Assembly: GCA_016214785.1 (NCBI GenBank)
Contig: JACRNV010000014.1
Coordinates: 1-64,000, forward strand
Direction: 5' to 3'
Length of the DNA stretch: 64,000 nucleotides
DNA from: Methanobacteriota archaeon
GTDB lineage: Archaea; Thermoplasmatota; Thermoplasmata; SG8-5; JACRNV01
Part shown: in pieces, positions 1 through 8,291 of the stretch
Position numbering within the stretch: position 1 is the first letter of the stretch
Layout: each line of letters begins with the position of its first letter
The notes under the pieces: generated by a model
The model's input: only the letters and a program-made list of their open reading frames with translations
The model's database searches: none
Told to the model about the DNA's origin: nothing
Program-made: the position numbers and the translations under genes

Positions 1-63
1 CCACACCGAGAGCCGCAGACCGCTATTGACATGGCCAGCGACGGAAGAATCAGCTTCGGGGAC

Positions 64-129
64 TCCTCAAAGGTCTCTGAACGACTTCGCCAACTAACCT
101 TTGAGGATACCCCACCATTTATGGTGGGG
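64..129. other. Two adjacent perfect hairpins, possible 3' part of a structured RNA or terminators
   Basis: TCCTCAAAGGT (64-74) / ACCTTTGAGGA (97-107), 11 bp; CCCCACCA-TTTA-TGGTGGGG within 110-129. No convincing ORF in 1-360. Confidence 0.4.
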
Positions 130-363
130 AGCACTCATTATGGTCTAGCGCAAGTAAAATATTTGATTTACCCGTGTTGTTTTCTCCTATTAGAATAGCG
201 ATCGAATTTAAAGATTTAATTGAAATTTCATTACCAAACGACCTAAAGTTATCGATTTTAATATCTTTAATTATCACAACACCTCAACTTCTTCTCTATC
301 TTATAATCTTTTGTACCATATATTATATTACTTCTTGATTTCATCCCCCCCGAAATCAATATA

Positions 364-1110
364 ATGCAAACTGCTGATAGGTACATCGTGGCTTTGGACA
401 AGGAACTTGTCAATCAGCTCCGCCGCCAATCGTTATGGCTGCGAGACTCGTGGCTCTGGCTCTTACGGGAGAAGGGCATCTCGGGGAGCGCCCTCGACCT
501 CGGCTGCGGCCCCGGCCTGGTCATGGAGGCGCTCGGAGGTCGGCTCGATATCACCGGACTGGACTCCGACCCGGACATGGTCGCCATGTGCCGCGCGAAA
601 GGCCTCACGGCTGTCGAAGGGATAGCGGGATCCTTACCCTTCGGCGACAGCAGCTTCGATGTCGTCTACTGTTCCTTTCTCCTTCTGTGGGTCAAAGAGC
701 CCGCGCAGGTCGTTAGGGAGATGGCGCGCGTCTCGCGGCGTTTCGTCGTCTGCCTGGCCGAGCCCGACTACGGGGCGCGAATCAACCACCCGGCACAGGT
801 CGAAAGGCTGAACGACATGCTTTGCGAAGGCATCCGTGCGAAGGGCGGCGACCCGCAGGTCGGCCGGAAGCTGAGGACGGTCTTCAAGCGCGCGGGCGTC
901 GAGGCGCAGATAGGCGCGCACGCCGGCGTCTGGGACGTCGAAACGATGAGGCGCGAGATGGAAGGCGAATGGCGCTTCATCGAGGGGACGGCGGCATTCG
1001 GCAGCGATGCGGAGAGATTGGAGCTGAAAAGGATTTGGGAGGAATCGGTGGAGCAGGGGGAGATGCTGCTCTACAACCCCTTCTTCTACGCCGTGGGGGA
1101 GAAGCGATGA
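364..1110 (+). CDS. Class I SAM-dependent methyltransferase
   Basis: ORF with LDLGCGPGLV motif I, GLDSDPDMV, and SLPFGDSSFDVVYCSFLLLWV as in Methyltransf_11 proteins. Confidence 0.85.
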   Translation: MQTADRYIVALDKELVNQLRRQSLWLRDSWLWLLREKGISGSALDLGCGPGLVMEALGGRLDITGLDSDPDMVAMCRAKGLTAVEGIAGSLPFGDSSFDVVYCSFLLLWVKEPAQVVREMARVSRRFVVCLAEPDYGARINHPAQVERLNDMLCEGIRAKGGDPQVGRKLRTVFKRAGVEAQIGAHAGVWDVETMRREMEGEWRFIEGTAAFGSDAERLELKRIWEESVEQGEMLLYNPFFYAVGEKR

Positions 1111-1428
1111 TGTTGTACCTTTTCGGAAAATAGAATTATATGGGGTTAGAATGGACTGCTCGTGCAATCCCGCTCAACCGTCTCTACTACCTCATCACGT
1201 AAGCTTCAGATGTATCGAGCAAGCGTGAATTGATGTGTGAGGGGATAGGAAGGTGTGCGCGTTCAAGCGATGAGAGGGATTGCGCGCAATCCCTCGGTAG
1301 GGATTCAAAGGGGAACCCACGATAAGGATAATCTCTGCTGTTAATTGGCCGAATCGATTCTCCTTATCACCTCCCAAAGTTGAACTCATCCGCTTGCCGT
1401 AATAGGGATTTAAATCAGAGAATCTAAT

Positions 1429-1462
1429 AAATCCTTTTAGTCGTAGGGGTCCAAGGGGAATT
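1429..1462 (-). repeat. Dispersed repeat copy (ATTCCCCTTGGACCCC...AAAAGGATTT)
   Basis: Minus strand AATTCCCCTTGGACCCCTACGACTAAAAGGATTT. Confidence 0.6.
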
Positions 1463-1502
1463 GCGACTCACAGAAAAAACCGACAGAGCAATGCCCCTTG
1501 TT

Positions 1503-2876
1503 CTACATGCTGCTGTGCCTGTCCAGGCAGGTGTACTCCCCTTCCTTGATGGACAGGGGGCAGCCCCCTCCGCACGTGTCCCAGAGGGCGCAGTCCTTGC
1601 ACTTCTGGGGGAGGTACTTGCGCTCCCGCAATTCCTTGCACAGCTCGTGGTTCCATATCTTGTTCCAGGGGTCGGTAAGGATGTTGCCCAACGAAGTGTA
1701 GTAGCTCTGACACGGCAGGACGGCGCCGTCCGGCTCGACGGCCATGTTGATCGAGCAGGCCGTGCACTGCTTGATGCCCAGCCCCTCGTTGATTGGGTTG
1801 TACTCGCAGTACGGCGTCGGGGAGTACCATATCAGCCTGGCCTTCGTCTCCTCGGCGACGGCCTTGAGCCTCGCCAGAACAGCGGAGAGGCGCTCGAACG
1901 TGATTCCCTCGGCGCTCTTGCCGCCTCCGGAGCGGATTATGCCGTTGAAGGCGATGTTCTTGACTCCCAGGGAGGCGATGAAGCGCATAGTCTCCTCGAT
2001 GTCGCCGACGTTGCTGACCATTATCGTGGTGTTGGTGCTGACGTATATGTCCTCGGCTAGCGCGGCTTTAATCCCGGCAATAGTCTCATGCCACGCGCCC
2101 TGGGAGCATACGAGCGCGTCGTGGAGGCTCTCCCTGTGCGACAGGAGGGTGATTTGCACGTGGTCCAGGCCGACCTGCACGAGGTCGTGGAGGTAGCCCG
2201 GCCTCGCGAGGCTCCTGCCATTTGTCACAAGGCCGGTGACCTGCCCGTACTTCTCGGACTCGATAATCAATTCCCTGAGCCCGGGATGCAGCGTCGGCTC
2301 CCCCCCGGTGAATACGATGTGCGGGATGCCCTGCTCCCAGGTCTTCGCGATGACCTGCTTCCACTGCTCGGTTGTCAGCGCCTTCCTCTCGCCCGGCTCG
2401 TTGTAGCAGTGGCCGCACCTGTTCTGGCAGTCGTAGGTGAGCGCGAGGTCCATTCGGTAAGGCGAGGGCATGGCGTCCTCGCCTATGACCGGCGTCTCGG
2501 AGCCCATGAAGTCCATCACGCTCATGTCGCCGTGGACGAAGCCCTGGAGCTGCGCCCTCACAGCCCCGTGGTCGGCGACGGCCTGCGCCCTCTTGACCTT
2601 CTTGAACCTAGACAGTATATATTTAATGGTGCCCTTCTCGTCCTTCTCCTGGAGGATGCAGTGGACGTACTCCATCGCCGAGCCGTTGAGGAACAGCAGT
2701 TTCGACGCATCGACCAGAAGAACCCCCTTCCCCTCGGAATCGACGCGCAGGTGGAACCTGTGCCCGGTGAAGTCCCCTTTCCCGTCATACTTGTACGCGC
2801 CAGGCTTCAGGTCCGAGCGTTTCTTCCAGAGCGACATCAACGACCACCTCCCGCGCCCACCAGAGCATCCTGCCAA
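1503..2876 (-). CDS. Radical SAM/SPASM protein with PqqD/RRE-like N-terminal region
   Basis: CQNRCGHC (CX3CX2C), TGGEPTLHPG, SPASM-type cysteines (CTAC...C...CKDCALWDTCGGGCP...C); N-terminal GVLLVDASKLLFLNGSAMEYVHCIL resembles PqqD. Start may be 2837 (MSLWKK). Confidence 0.85.
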   Translation of the reverse strand: MAGCSGGRGRWSLMSLWKKRSDLKPGAYKYDGKGDFTGHRFHLRVDSEGKGVLLVDASKLLFLNGSAMEYVHCILQEKDEKGTIKYILSRFKKVKRAQAVADHGAVRAQLQGFVHGDMSVMDFMGSETPVIGEDAMPSPYRMDLALTYDCQNRCGHCYNEPGERKALTTEQWKQVIAKTWEQGIPHIVFTGGEPTLHPGLRELIIESEKYGQVTGLVTNGRSLARPGYLHDLVQVGLDHVQITLLSHRESLHDALVCSQGAWHETIAGIKAALAEDIYVSTNTTIMVSNVGDIEETMRFIASLGVKNIAFNGIIRSGGGKSAEGITFERLSAVLARLKAVAEETKARLIWYSPTPYCEYNPINEGLGIKQCTACSINMAVEPDGAVLPCQSYYTSLGNILTDPWNKIWNHELCKELRERKYLPQKCKDCALWDTCGGGCPLSIKEGEYTCLDRHSSM

Positions 2877-2935
2877 TCGTATTCTGGTGAACGCCTGATC
2901 GAATTACAATTATCTCCTGGCGCACGCCCGATCAT

Positions 2936-4603
2936 CTACCGCCCTCCCCCGGCGCATGCGCAAGCGCACGCACATGCGCATGCGCAACCGCCCCCGCCCC
3001 CGAACCCGCCGGCGCGGCCTCCGCTGCTGCTGTACTTGTAGACGGGGACTGGGTGAGTGACCCCGGTGACCTCCTGCGACAGGCCCTTGATGTTGCCGAC
3101 GAGGTTGCTGCTCGCGGACTTGACCTTGCTGGTGTAGGACTGGGCGAGCTGCTGGGCGCTGATCCCCGCTCCGGAAGGCGCGCCATAGAAGTGGTGCGGC
3201 CCGTGGATTATCCACGGCAGCACCCAGATGTCCGAGCGCATCCGGCGCTCGTAGTTGTCGTCGAGCATCATCCACTCGTTCTGGTCGGACAGGCCCTGCG
3301 CGAACTCCTCGGGCGTGCCCGCGGCCTTGACCTGCTTCCAGGCCTTATCGCATATCGCCTCGTAATAGCGCTTCGTTGCACCGTAGTTGAACCCCTCGAG
3401 CTTCTTCTGCGTCGAGTTGACGAGGTTGACCATCACGCTCAGGAGCTGCGCCCGGTCGACGCGGCCGTCGAGGCCGATGGCGCGCAGGTAGCCCGTCTCG
3501 TAGTCGTAATCGCCCCTCTCGGCGAGCTTGGTCAGCCTCATGGGCTTCTCTTCGGACACGATGCCGGCCATGCGCTTCCGTACGAGCCCGAAGAGCATCA
3601 TCGTGGCGACCATCTCCAGCGGCTTCTCGAGGACGACAGCCGCCTCAGGGGCCGTCAGGTCGCGTCTCGGCCCTGCGCCCGTTACGGAGAGCTTGGGCTC
3701 GAAGTAAGCGCGCGCCCTCTTCCTTGAATTGTAAATGCTATAAACGATTACGACTCCGAAGATGACGGCGATTATGAGGCAGGGCGCGAGAACGACAATG
3801 ATGTCCCAGAACGCCGACAGCGTGTCGCCGAGCTGGTCCCAAGCGGTGTACGTGTAATAATTGTCAACATATCTGGTCGGCAGTCCGGCGCCGAAGTCGT
3901 AGGAGCCGGCCTCGATGTCCCCCGGGGAGGCGTTGGAGGCCGTCCACGTTGCCATGACAAGCCCGGAAGCGTTGTCGAGCGCGATGCTGTCCCAGGGGTC
4001 GTTCTGGAGATAAATGGCCTCGGAGACGTTCGCGAACCCCGGCGGGAAGTAGACCCGTGAGCGAATGGAGCCCGTCGAGCCACGCTGGGACGAGGAGTCG
4101 AACCACGTGGGCCTGAACCTGATGCCTACGGTACCGGCCGTCTGCTCGTTCACATAGACCATGTGCGGGTTGTTGACCTGGAGGCGCACGGTGAAGTGCG
4201 TCCCGATGCCGATGGCCCTTTGGGTCGAGAGGTCGAACTCAACGCCTATCCCGATGCTCACGTATGGCGATTTCTGGACGCTGCAGGAGCGGGGCGCGAG
4301 ATTCCCGACCAGCACGCTGGCCGAGGCCGAGCCGAGGTTGTAGTACTTGTTCGGCATGCCGATGTCCACGCCGTCGATGGAGCCGTAATTTATGAACTCG
4401 ACGTCGTAGATTATGTCCACGCTGCCGTCCTTCTTCATGTAGACGTCCACCCACTCGTGGACGACGGAGAAGTCGTAGTCGGCCGCCCTAACATTGCTGG
4501 GAACCGCTACGAGAAATGCGAAGGACGATAGGACGATCGCCATGGTCACAGCGCTCGCGAGCGTCTTCCGGCGTTTTCCGACGATTCCCATCCCCCTCAC
4601 CAC
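2936..4603 (-). CDS. DUF2207-like membrane protein with Gly-rich (Cys-Ala)6 C-terminal tail
   Basis: Signal peptide, beta-rich ectodomain, TM (IIVVLAPCLIIAVIFGVVIVYSIY), basic cytosolic start, tail GGFGGGGG-CACACACACACA-GGGR. Start may be 4591. Confidence 0.8.
   Translation of the reverse strand: MVRGMGIVGKRRKTLASAVTMAIVLSSFAFLVAVPSNVRAADYDFSVVHEWVDVYMKKDGSVDIIYDVEFINYGSIDGVDIGMPNKYYNLGSASASVLVGNLAPRSCSVQKSPYVSIGIGVEFDLSTQRAIGIGTHFTVRLQVNNPHMVYVNEQTAGTVGIRFRPTWFDSSSQRGSTGSIRSRVYFPPGFANVSEAIYLQNDPWDSIALDNASGLVMATWTASNASPGDIEAGSYDFGAGLPTRYVDNYYTYTAWDQLGDTLSAFWDIIVVLAPCLIIAVIFGVVIVYSIYNSRKRARAYFEPKLSVTGAGPRRDLTAPEAAVVLEKPLEMVATMMLFGLVRKRMAGIVSEEKPMRLTKLAERGDYDYETGYLRAIGLDGRVDRAQLLSVMVNLVNSTQKKLEGFNYGATKRYYEAICDKAWKQVKAAGTPEEFAQGLSDQNEWMMLDDNYERRMRSDIWVLPWIIHGPHHFYGAPSGAGISAQQLAQSYTSKVKSASSNLVGNIKGLSQEVTGVTHPVPVYKYSSSGGRAGGFGGGGGCACACACACACAGGGR
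2951..2986 (-). repeat. (Cys-Ala)6 coding repeat at the C-terminus of the DUF2207-like protein
   Basis: Minus-strand codons TGC GCA TGC GCA TGT GCG TGC GCT TGC GCA TGC GCC, with mixed synonymous codons. Confidence 0.95.
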
Positions 4604-4974
4604 TTCGGCTCCTCCTCGAACACGCTCGTCTGGCCGCAGTAGGGGCAGACGGCGCTCAGGCCGCCCGATATCAGCGTGACGCTCCTACCGTCCAGCGCCG
4701 CCCCGCAGGACTTGCAGGAGAGCTTCCTTTCCCTGAACTCGCCCGAGCCGCCCATCGTGACGTTGTAGCTCTGCCGCACGATGGTCGGGGTCTGAGCCTC
4801 CTTCCTGATTATCATGTAGGCGATGCCGAAGAGCGCGAAACCGATGAGGGCCAGCACAGCCCCCATGATTATCGTGTCCATTGCCCCGGCGATCATGAAT
4901 ATGGCGCCGAGCATCAGGAGGAAGAGCCCTCCGATGACCAGGAGCCCGACGGCGACCTTTCCCATCATGCCCAT
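4597..4974 (-). CDS. Small membrane protein with C-terminal zinc ribbon
   Basis: Two N-terminal TM segments, then CKSCGAAL...CPYCGQTSVF; overlaps the start of the DUF2207-like gene. Confidence 0.75.
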   Translation of the reverse strand: MGMMGKVAVGLLVIGGLFLLMLGAIFMIAGAMDTIIMGAVLALIGFALFGIAYMIIRKEAQTPTIVRQSYNVTMGGSGEFRERKLSCKSCGAALDGRSVTLISGGLSAVCPYCGQTSVFEEEPKW

Positions 4975-5106
4975 GAAGACTCGAAATGTGCGTCCGGCTA
5001 TAAACCTATCGGTAGGGCGACGAGGAAGAAACCATCAAATATCACAAGGGCGTTATATCCCCCGCAAGAGGCGCGCGCCGGGCGCTCCCGGGAGCGGCGC
5101 TTGCAG

Positions 5107-5358
5107 GTGATTCAGTTGAAGAAGTTCGCCACGGAGCTGCGGGGCAAGACGGTGATGACAAACGACGGCCAGATACTTGGCATGATAGACAACTTCGTCT
5201 TCGACACTGTGACCGGTGACATACACCACGTGCTGGTCATACCGTCGGAGGACATCGAGACGCGCCTCTACAGGACCGACGCCCAGGGAAGGATAGTCCT
5301 CCCGTTCAAGGAGATGAAGGCCATCCGGGACGTCGTAGTCATGGACGTGAAGAAGTAA
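5107..5358 (+). CDS. PRC-barrel domain protein
   Basis: FATELRGKTVMTNDGQILGMIDNFVFDTVTGDIHHVLV is a PRC-barrel-like pattern; GTG start chosen within a longer open frame. Confidence 0.75.
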   Translation: MIQLKKFATELRGKTVMTNDGQILGMIDNFVFDTVTGDIHHVLVIPSEDIETRLYRTDAQGRIVLPFKEMKAIRDVVVMDVKK

Positions 5359-5391
5359 GGGCGTCCGAGCGCCGTACTGCCCGGAGCAGCA

Positions 5392-5610
5392 ATGGACATC
5401 GACGAGAAGATCGACAGGGGGGCGAGCATCCTCTGGTACATGGCCATATTCGCGGGCATCGCGATGGCGCTCGCCGGCGTCCTCTGGTTCCTCGAGCAGC
5501 AGGGGCTCATCCACATAGACTTCAATGCCGTCTGCGCATTCTCGCTCGTATTTCTAGGGATAGGTGTTATATTGTTCGGCCTCTGGCTGAGGTCCCTGAT
5601 AAAGTCGTGA
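5392..5610 (+). CDS. Small two-TM membrane protein
   Basis: ORF with two hydrophobic helices (WYMAIFAGIAMALAGVLWFL; AVCAFSLVFLGIGVILFGLWL). Confidence 0.65.
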   Translation: MDIDEKIDRGASILWYMAIFAGIAMALAGVLWFLEQQGLIHIDFNAVCAFSLVFLGIGVILFGLWLRSLIKS

Positions 5611-5614
5611 GCAA

Positions 5615-6502
5615 ATGGACATACCGCAGTACCCGAAGTTCGCGCCGGTGGAGCTGGCGCACAGGCCAGCCGTCCTGGATTTCCTGAGGGAGGAGCGGAC
5701 GGAGGTCTCCGAGGTGAGCTTCTCCAGCATATACAGCTGGCGCGACAGCTATGCCCCCTCGCTCTCAGTCCTCGACGGGCTGCTTGTAATCCGAATTCTG
5801 TTTCCCGACGGCAGCGTCCACTGCTTCCCCCCGTTAGGCGAGGGGGACAAAGTGGGCGCAGCCGAACGCCTCTTCGCCGATGGCTGCCAGGCCATGGCCG
5901 GCGTCACGAACCCTCTCATGGGTATGCTCAGCTCGAAGGGCCACCCGGTCGAGCCGGACAGGGACAACTGGGACTACGTCTATGGCACTGCCGACCTGGC
6001 CGCCCTCGCCGGGACGAAGTACCACCGGAGGCGCAAGGACATCAACAAGTTCGAGAAGGCTGGGAAGGCCGAGTCCGCAATTCTCCGCAGTGAGGACATG
6101 GCCGACTGCATCAGGCTCGGTCGCGTATGGTGCGAGGAGCACATCGAGGACGAGAAGGCAATCGTCATCGCCGAGTGCAAGGCTCTGGTGCGCGCGTTCG
6201 AGGATTACGAGACTCTAAGCCTCTTCGGCGTCGTAGCCAGGCTGAACGGCCAGATATGCGCGTTCGCGGTGGCCGAGGAGCTGAACCCGGAAATGGTCGC
6301 CACGCACTTCGAGAAGGCCGATGCACAGGTCCCGGGAGCGTTCCAGTACGTCAACAGGGAGTTCGCCAAGGCTTTCCAGTCCAGATACAAGTGGGTGAAC
6401 AGGGAGCAGGACCTCGGGCTGCCGGGCCTGAGGGAGAACAAGCTCTCATACCATCCGCAACGCATGGTCGAGAAGCACATAGTGCGGAAGGTGGTGGCGT
6501 AG
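5615..6502 (+). CDS. DUF2156 / phosphatidylglycerol lysyltransferase C-terminal-like protein
   Basis: Start FAPVELAHRPAVLDFL...SFSSIYSWRD and GNAT-like KYHRRRKDINKFEKAG, AFQYVNREFAKAF...LGLPGLRENKLSYHPQRMVEKH, typical of DUF2156 proteins. Confidence 0.75.
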   Translation: MDIPQYPKFAPVELAHRPAVLDFLREERTEVSEVSFSSIYSWRDSYAPSLSVLDGLLVIRILFPDGSVHCFPPLGEGDKVGAAERLFADGCQAMAGVTNPLMGMLSSKGHPVEPDRDNWDYVYGTADLAALAGTKYHRRRKDINKFEKAGKAESAILRSEDMADCIRLGRVWCEEHIEDEKAIVIAECKALVRAFEDYETLSLFGVVARLNGQICAFAVAEELNPEMVATHFEKADAQVPGAFQYVNREFAKAFQSRYKWVNREQDLGLPGLRENKLSYHPQRMVEKHIVRKVVA

Positions 6503-6625
6503 GGGCAAATGCACAGAGGCAGGAGCCCAGATGCGAACGCGCAGGCGCAAAGACGCTTGCGCAGATGTGCTGGGGCTTGAGCGCATACGCAAAGTTTTTT
6601 ACCGGCGCTAGCCAATGGCGTCCGG

Positions 6626-7156
6626 ATGACTGTCGAGGGCCAGAGGGGTCTTGTCGTCAAGGCGCATCTCGGCTATGTGAAGCAGCAGTGGGGCGCAGAG
6701 GCCCTGAGGGAATGCTGCGGCCATATCGGCATGGGGTACGACGACATCGACGAGGACGAGTTCTATTCCCGGGACGTCGAGAACGCCGTCCTGACGTGGA
6801 TATCGAGGAACAAGGGGATGGAGCACGTGCAGCGCTCGGGCCACCACGGCGTCATGAACCTCGGTGTATATTCATATCTCATCCCCCAAAAGAGCATCGA
6901 GACCATAGCCAGGGTCGCCGAGATGAGCTACATGGACACGTACAACTACGGCAGCATCAAGGTCATCAGCAACCCGCGCGAGAAGACGATATTCGTGCAA
7001 TTCGTCGCCAAGGACAGGATGCCCGAGAACTGCGCCGCGTGGCTGGGCGCGATGCAGGGCATATTCGACCTCGCGAAGGTGCGCGGCTCCGTGGAGCACA
7101 TCCGGTGCGTGCACAAGGGGGACCCGCTCTGCGAGTACAGGCTGAGGTGGAGATAG
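6626..7156 (+). CDS. V4R/heme-NO-binding-like sensory protein
   Basis: C-terminal VEHIRCVHKGDPLCEYRLRWR resembles V4R-type CxxxGDPxCEY; N-terminal GLVVKAHLGYVKQQWG. Confidence 0.5.
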   Translation: MTVEGQRGLVVKAHLGYVKQQWGAEALRECCGHIGMGYDDIDEDEFYSRDVENAVLTWISRNKGMEHVQRSGHHGVMNLGVYSYLIPQKSIETIARVAEMSYMDTYNYGSIKVISNPREKTIFVQFVAKDRMPENCAAWLGAMQGIFDLAKVRGSVEHIRCVHKGDPLCEYRLRWR

Positions 7157-7187
7157 GAAGGGCTCCTCATTATTCCAGAGATGGTTT

Positions 7188-7316
7188 CACGATGAGGAAT
7201 TCATTGGAAAACGATTTCCTCATCGTGGGTATGGACTTGCTGCGGCAAGTCCTACCGTTGCATTCTTTTGCTTCTATCACGACGAGAATTTACTGAGGAA
7301 ATGATTCCTCGTCGTG
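7188..7316. other. Tandem covarying hairpins in intergenic region
   Basis: CACGATGAGGAA (7188-7199)/TTCCTCATCGTG (7216-7227); GGACTTGC-TGCG-GCAAGTCC (7233-7252); CACGACGAG (7278-7286)/CTCGTCGTG (7308-7316). Confidence 0.55.
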
Positions 7317-7406
7317 GGTTTCGACCACTTTGGTAGCTTTCCAATTGGTTAGCTGTGCGGTGGTCTTACCATTTTTCTTTGATGTAATTTGATTGTAAAA
7401 GAAAAA

Positions 7407-7510
7407 TGGGCCCATCCGGATTCGAACCGGAGATCTGGTGTGTGTGAGACACCCGTCATTTGCGACGCAATTTCGCGGACGGAATTGCGCAACCGCTAGA
7501 CCATGAGCCC
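7407..7510 (-). tRNA. tRNA-Val(CAC) with ~30-nt insertion in the D-loop
   Basis: Acceptor GGGCTCA/TGGGCCC, anticodon arm GGTGT-CTCACAC-ACACC, T arm TCCGG-TTCGAAT-CCGGA. 104 nt versus ~74 expected; extra sequence GCGCAATTCCGTCCGCGAAATTGCGTCGCA after TAGCGGTT. Confidence 0.85.
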
Positions 7511-7584
7511 GCGCATTTCGGCATCGCCATTGTGGTTATAAGGCTTGCGTCGCCATTTTATCGCTGTCCACCCATCACCCAACG

Positions 7585-7764
7585 ATGCCCTCCGGCCTCA
7601 TGAAGGCGCTCCGCGCGTCCTGGCACGTCATACTGTTCCTAGTGCTGCTCATGTTCTCGATGATCTTCGTCGCGCAGTACACGCAGGCGCTTCCGCTGGT
7701 CATAATCCTCTGGATAATCGTCCCCGTCGTGGCGGTTAAATTGTGGAGGCGCGTGCGCCGCTAG
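7585..7764 (+). CDS. Small membrane protein (59 aa)
   Basis: MPSGLMKALRASWHVILFLVLLMFSMIFVAQYTQALPLVIILWIIVPVVAVKLWRRVRR; absent from the supplied track because of its length; stop overlaps the pyrE stop at CTAG. Confidence 0.55.
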   Translation: MPSGLMKALRASWHVILFLVLLMFSMIFVAQYTQALPLVIILWIIVPVVAVKLWRRVRR

Positions 7765-8291
7765 CGCTTCATTATTTGTGACACCTTCACGAGAGGGACG
7801 AGCTCGACGCCTTCCTGGGCGAGCGCCTCCTTCGCGCCCTCCTCTCTGTCGACGAGGACTATGGCCTTGGTCACTACGCCCCCCATCTCCCGGACTGCGC
7901 GGACGCCCTTCACCAGGCTGCCGCCGCTCGTCGTCACGTCCTCGATGAAGACGACGCTCTCGCCTTTGTTCAGCACGCCTTCCACGAGGTTGCCGGTCCC
8001 GTGGCCTTTCCTCTCCTTGCGCACGATGAGGAAAGGGATGCCAGTCTCGATGGATGTCGCGACGACCGGCGGGACGGCCCCGAGCTCTATGCCCGCGATG
8101 CGGCGCGCGCCCTTGACGAGCGGCGCCAGCGCCTTCGAGGCCTCGACGAGGAACTTGACATCGGTGCAAGCCTTCTTCATGTCCACGTAGTAGTCGCTCT
8201 CCCGGCCGGAGGCCAGCTTGAACTTCCCGAACTTGACCGCGCCCAGCCCTATCAACAGCTCCTGCAATCGCGTCATCATCTCACCTACCAT
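7761..8291 (-). CDS. pyrE: Orotate phosphoribosyltransferase
   Basis: KFKLASGRESDYYVDMKK and PRPP loop VVFIEDVTTSGGSLVKGVRAVRE. Confidence 0.93.
   Translation of the reverse strand: MVGEMMTRLQELLIGLGAVKFGKFKLASGRESDYYVDMKKACTDVKFLVEASKALAPLVKGARRIAGIELGAVPPVVATSIETGIPFLIVRKERKGHGTGNLVEGVLNKGESVVFIEDVTTSGGSLVKGVRAVREMGGVVTKAIVLVDREEGAKEALAQEGVELVPLVKVSQIMKR

Noticed and set aside
2936-3275. Overlapping antisense and alternate-frame ORFs at the Cys-Ala tail (e.g. 2088-3041 +, 2932-3186 -)
   Set aside because: Arg/Pro/Ala-rich translations typical of shadow frames in GC-rich DNA; the DUF2207 frame is coherent.
6205-6660. Minus-strand ORF with KKLCVCAQ...LCACAFAS...LCICPYA, resembling a Cys-x-Cys precursor peptide
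   Set aside because: Mostly antisense to the DUF2156 gene and a GCGCA-rich gap; no start or RBS context and no adjacent modifying gene. Likely coincidence of GC-rich sequence.
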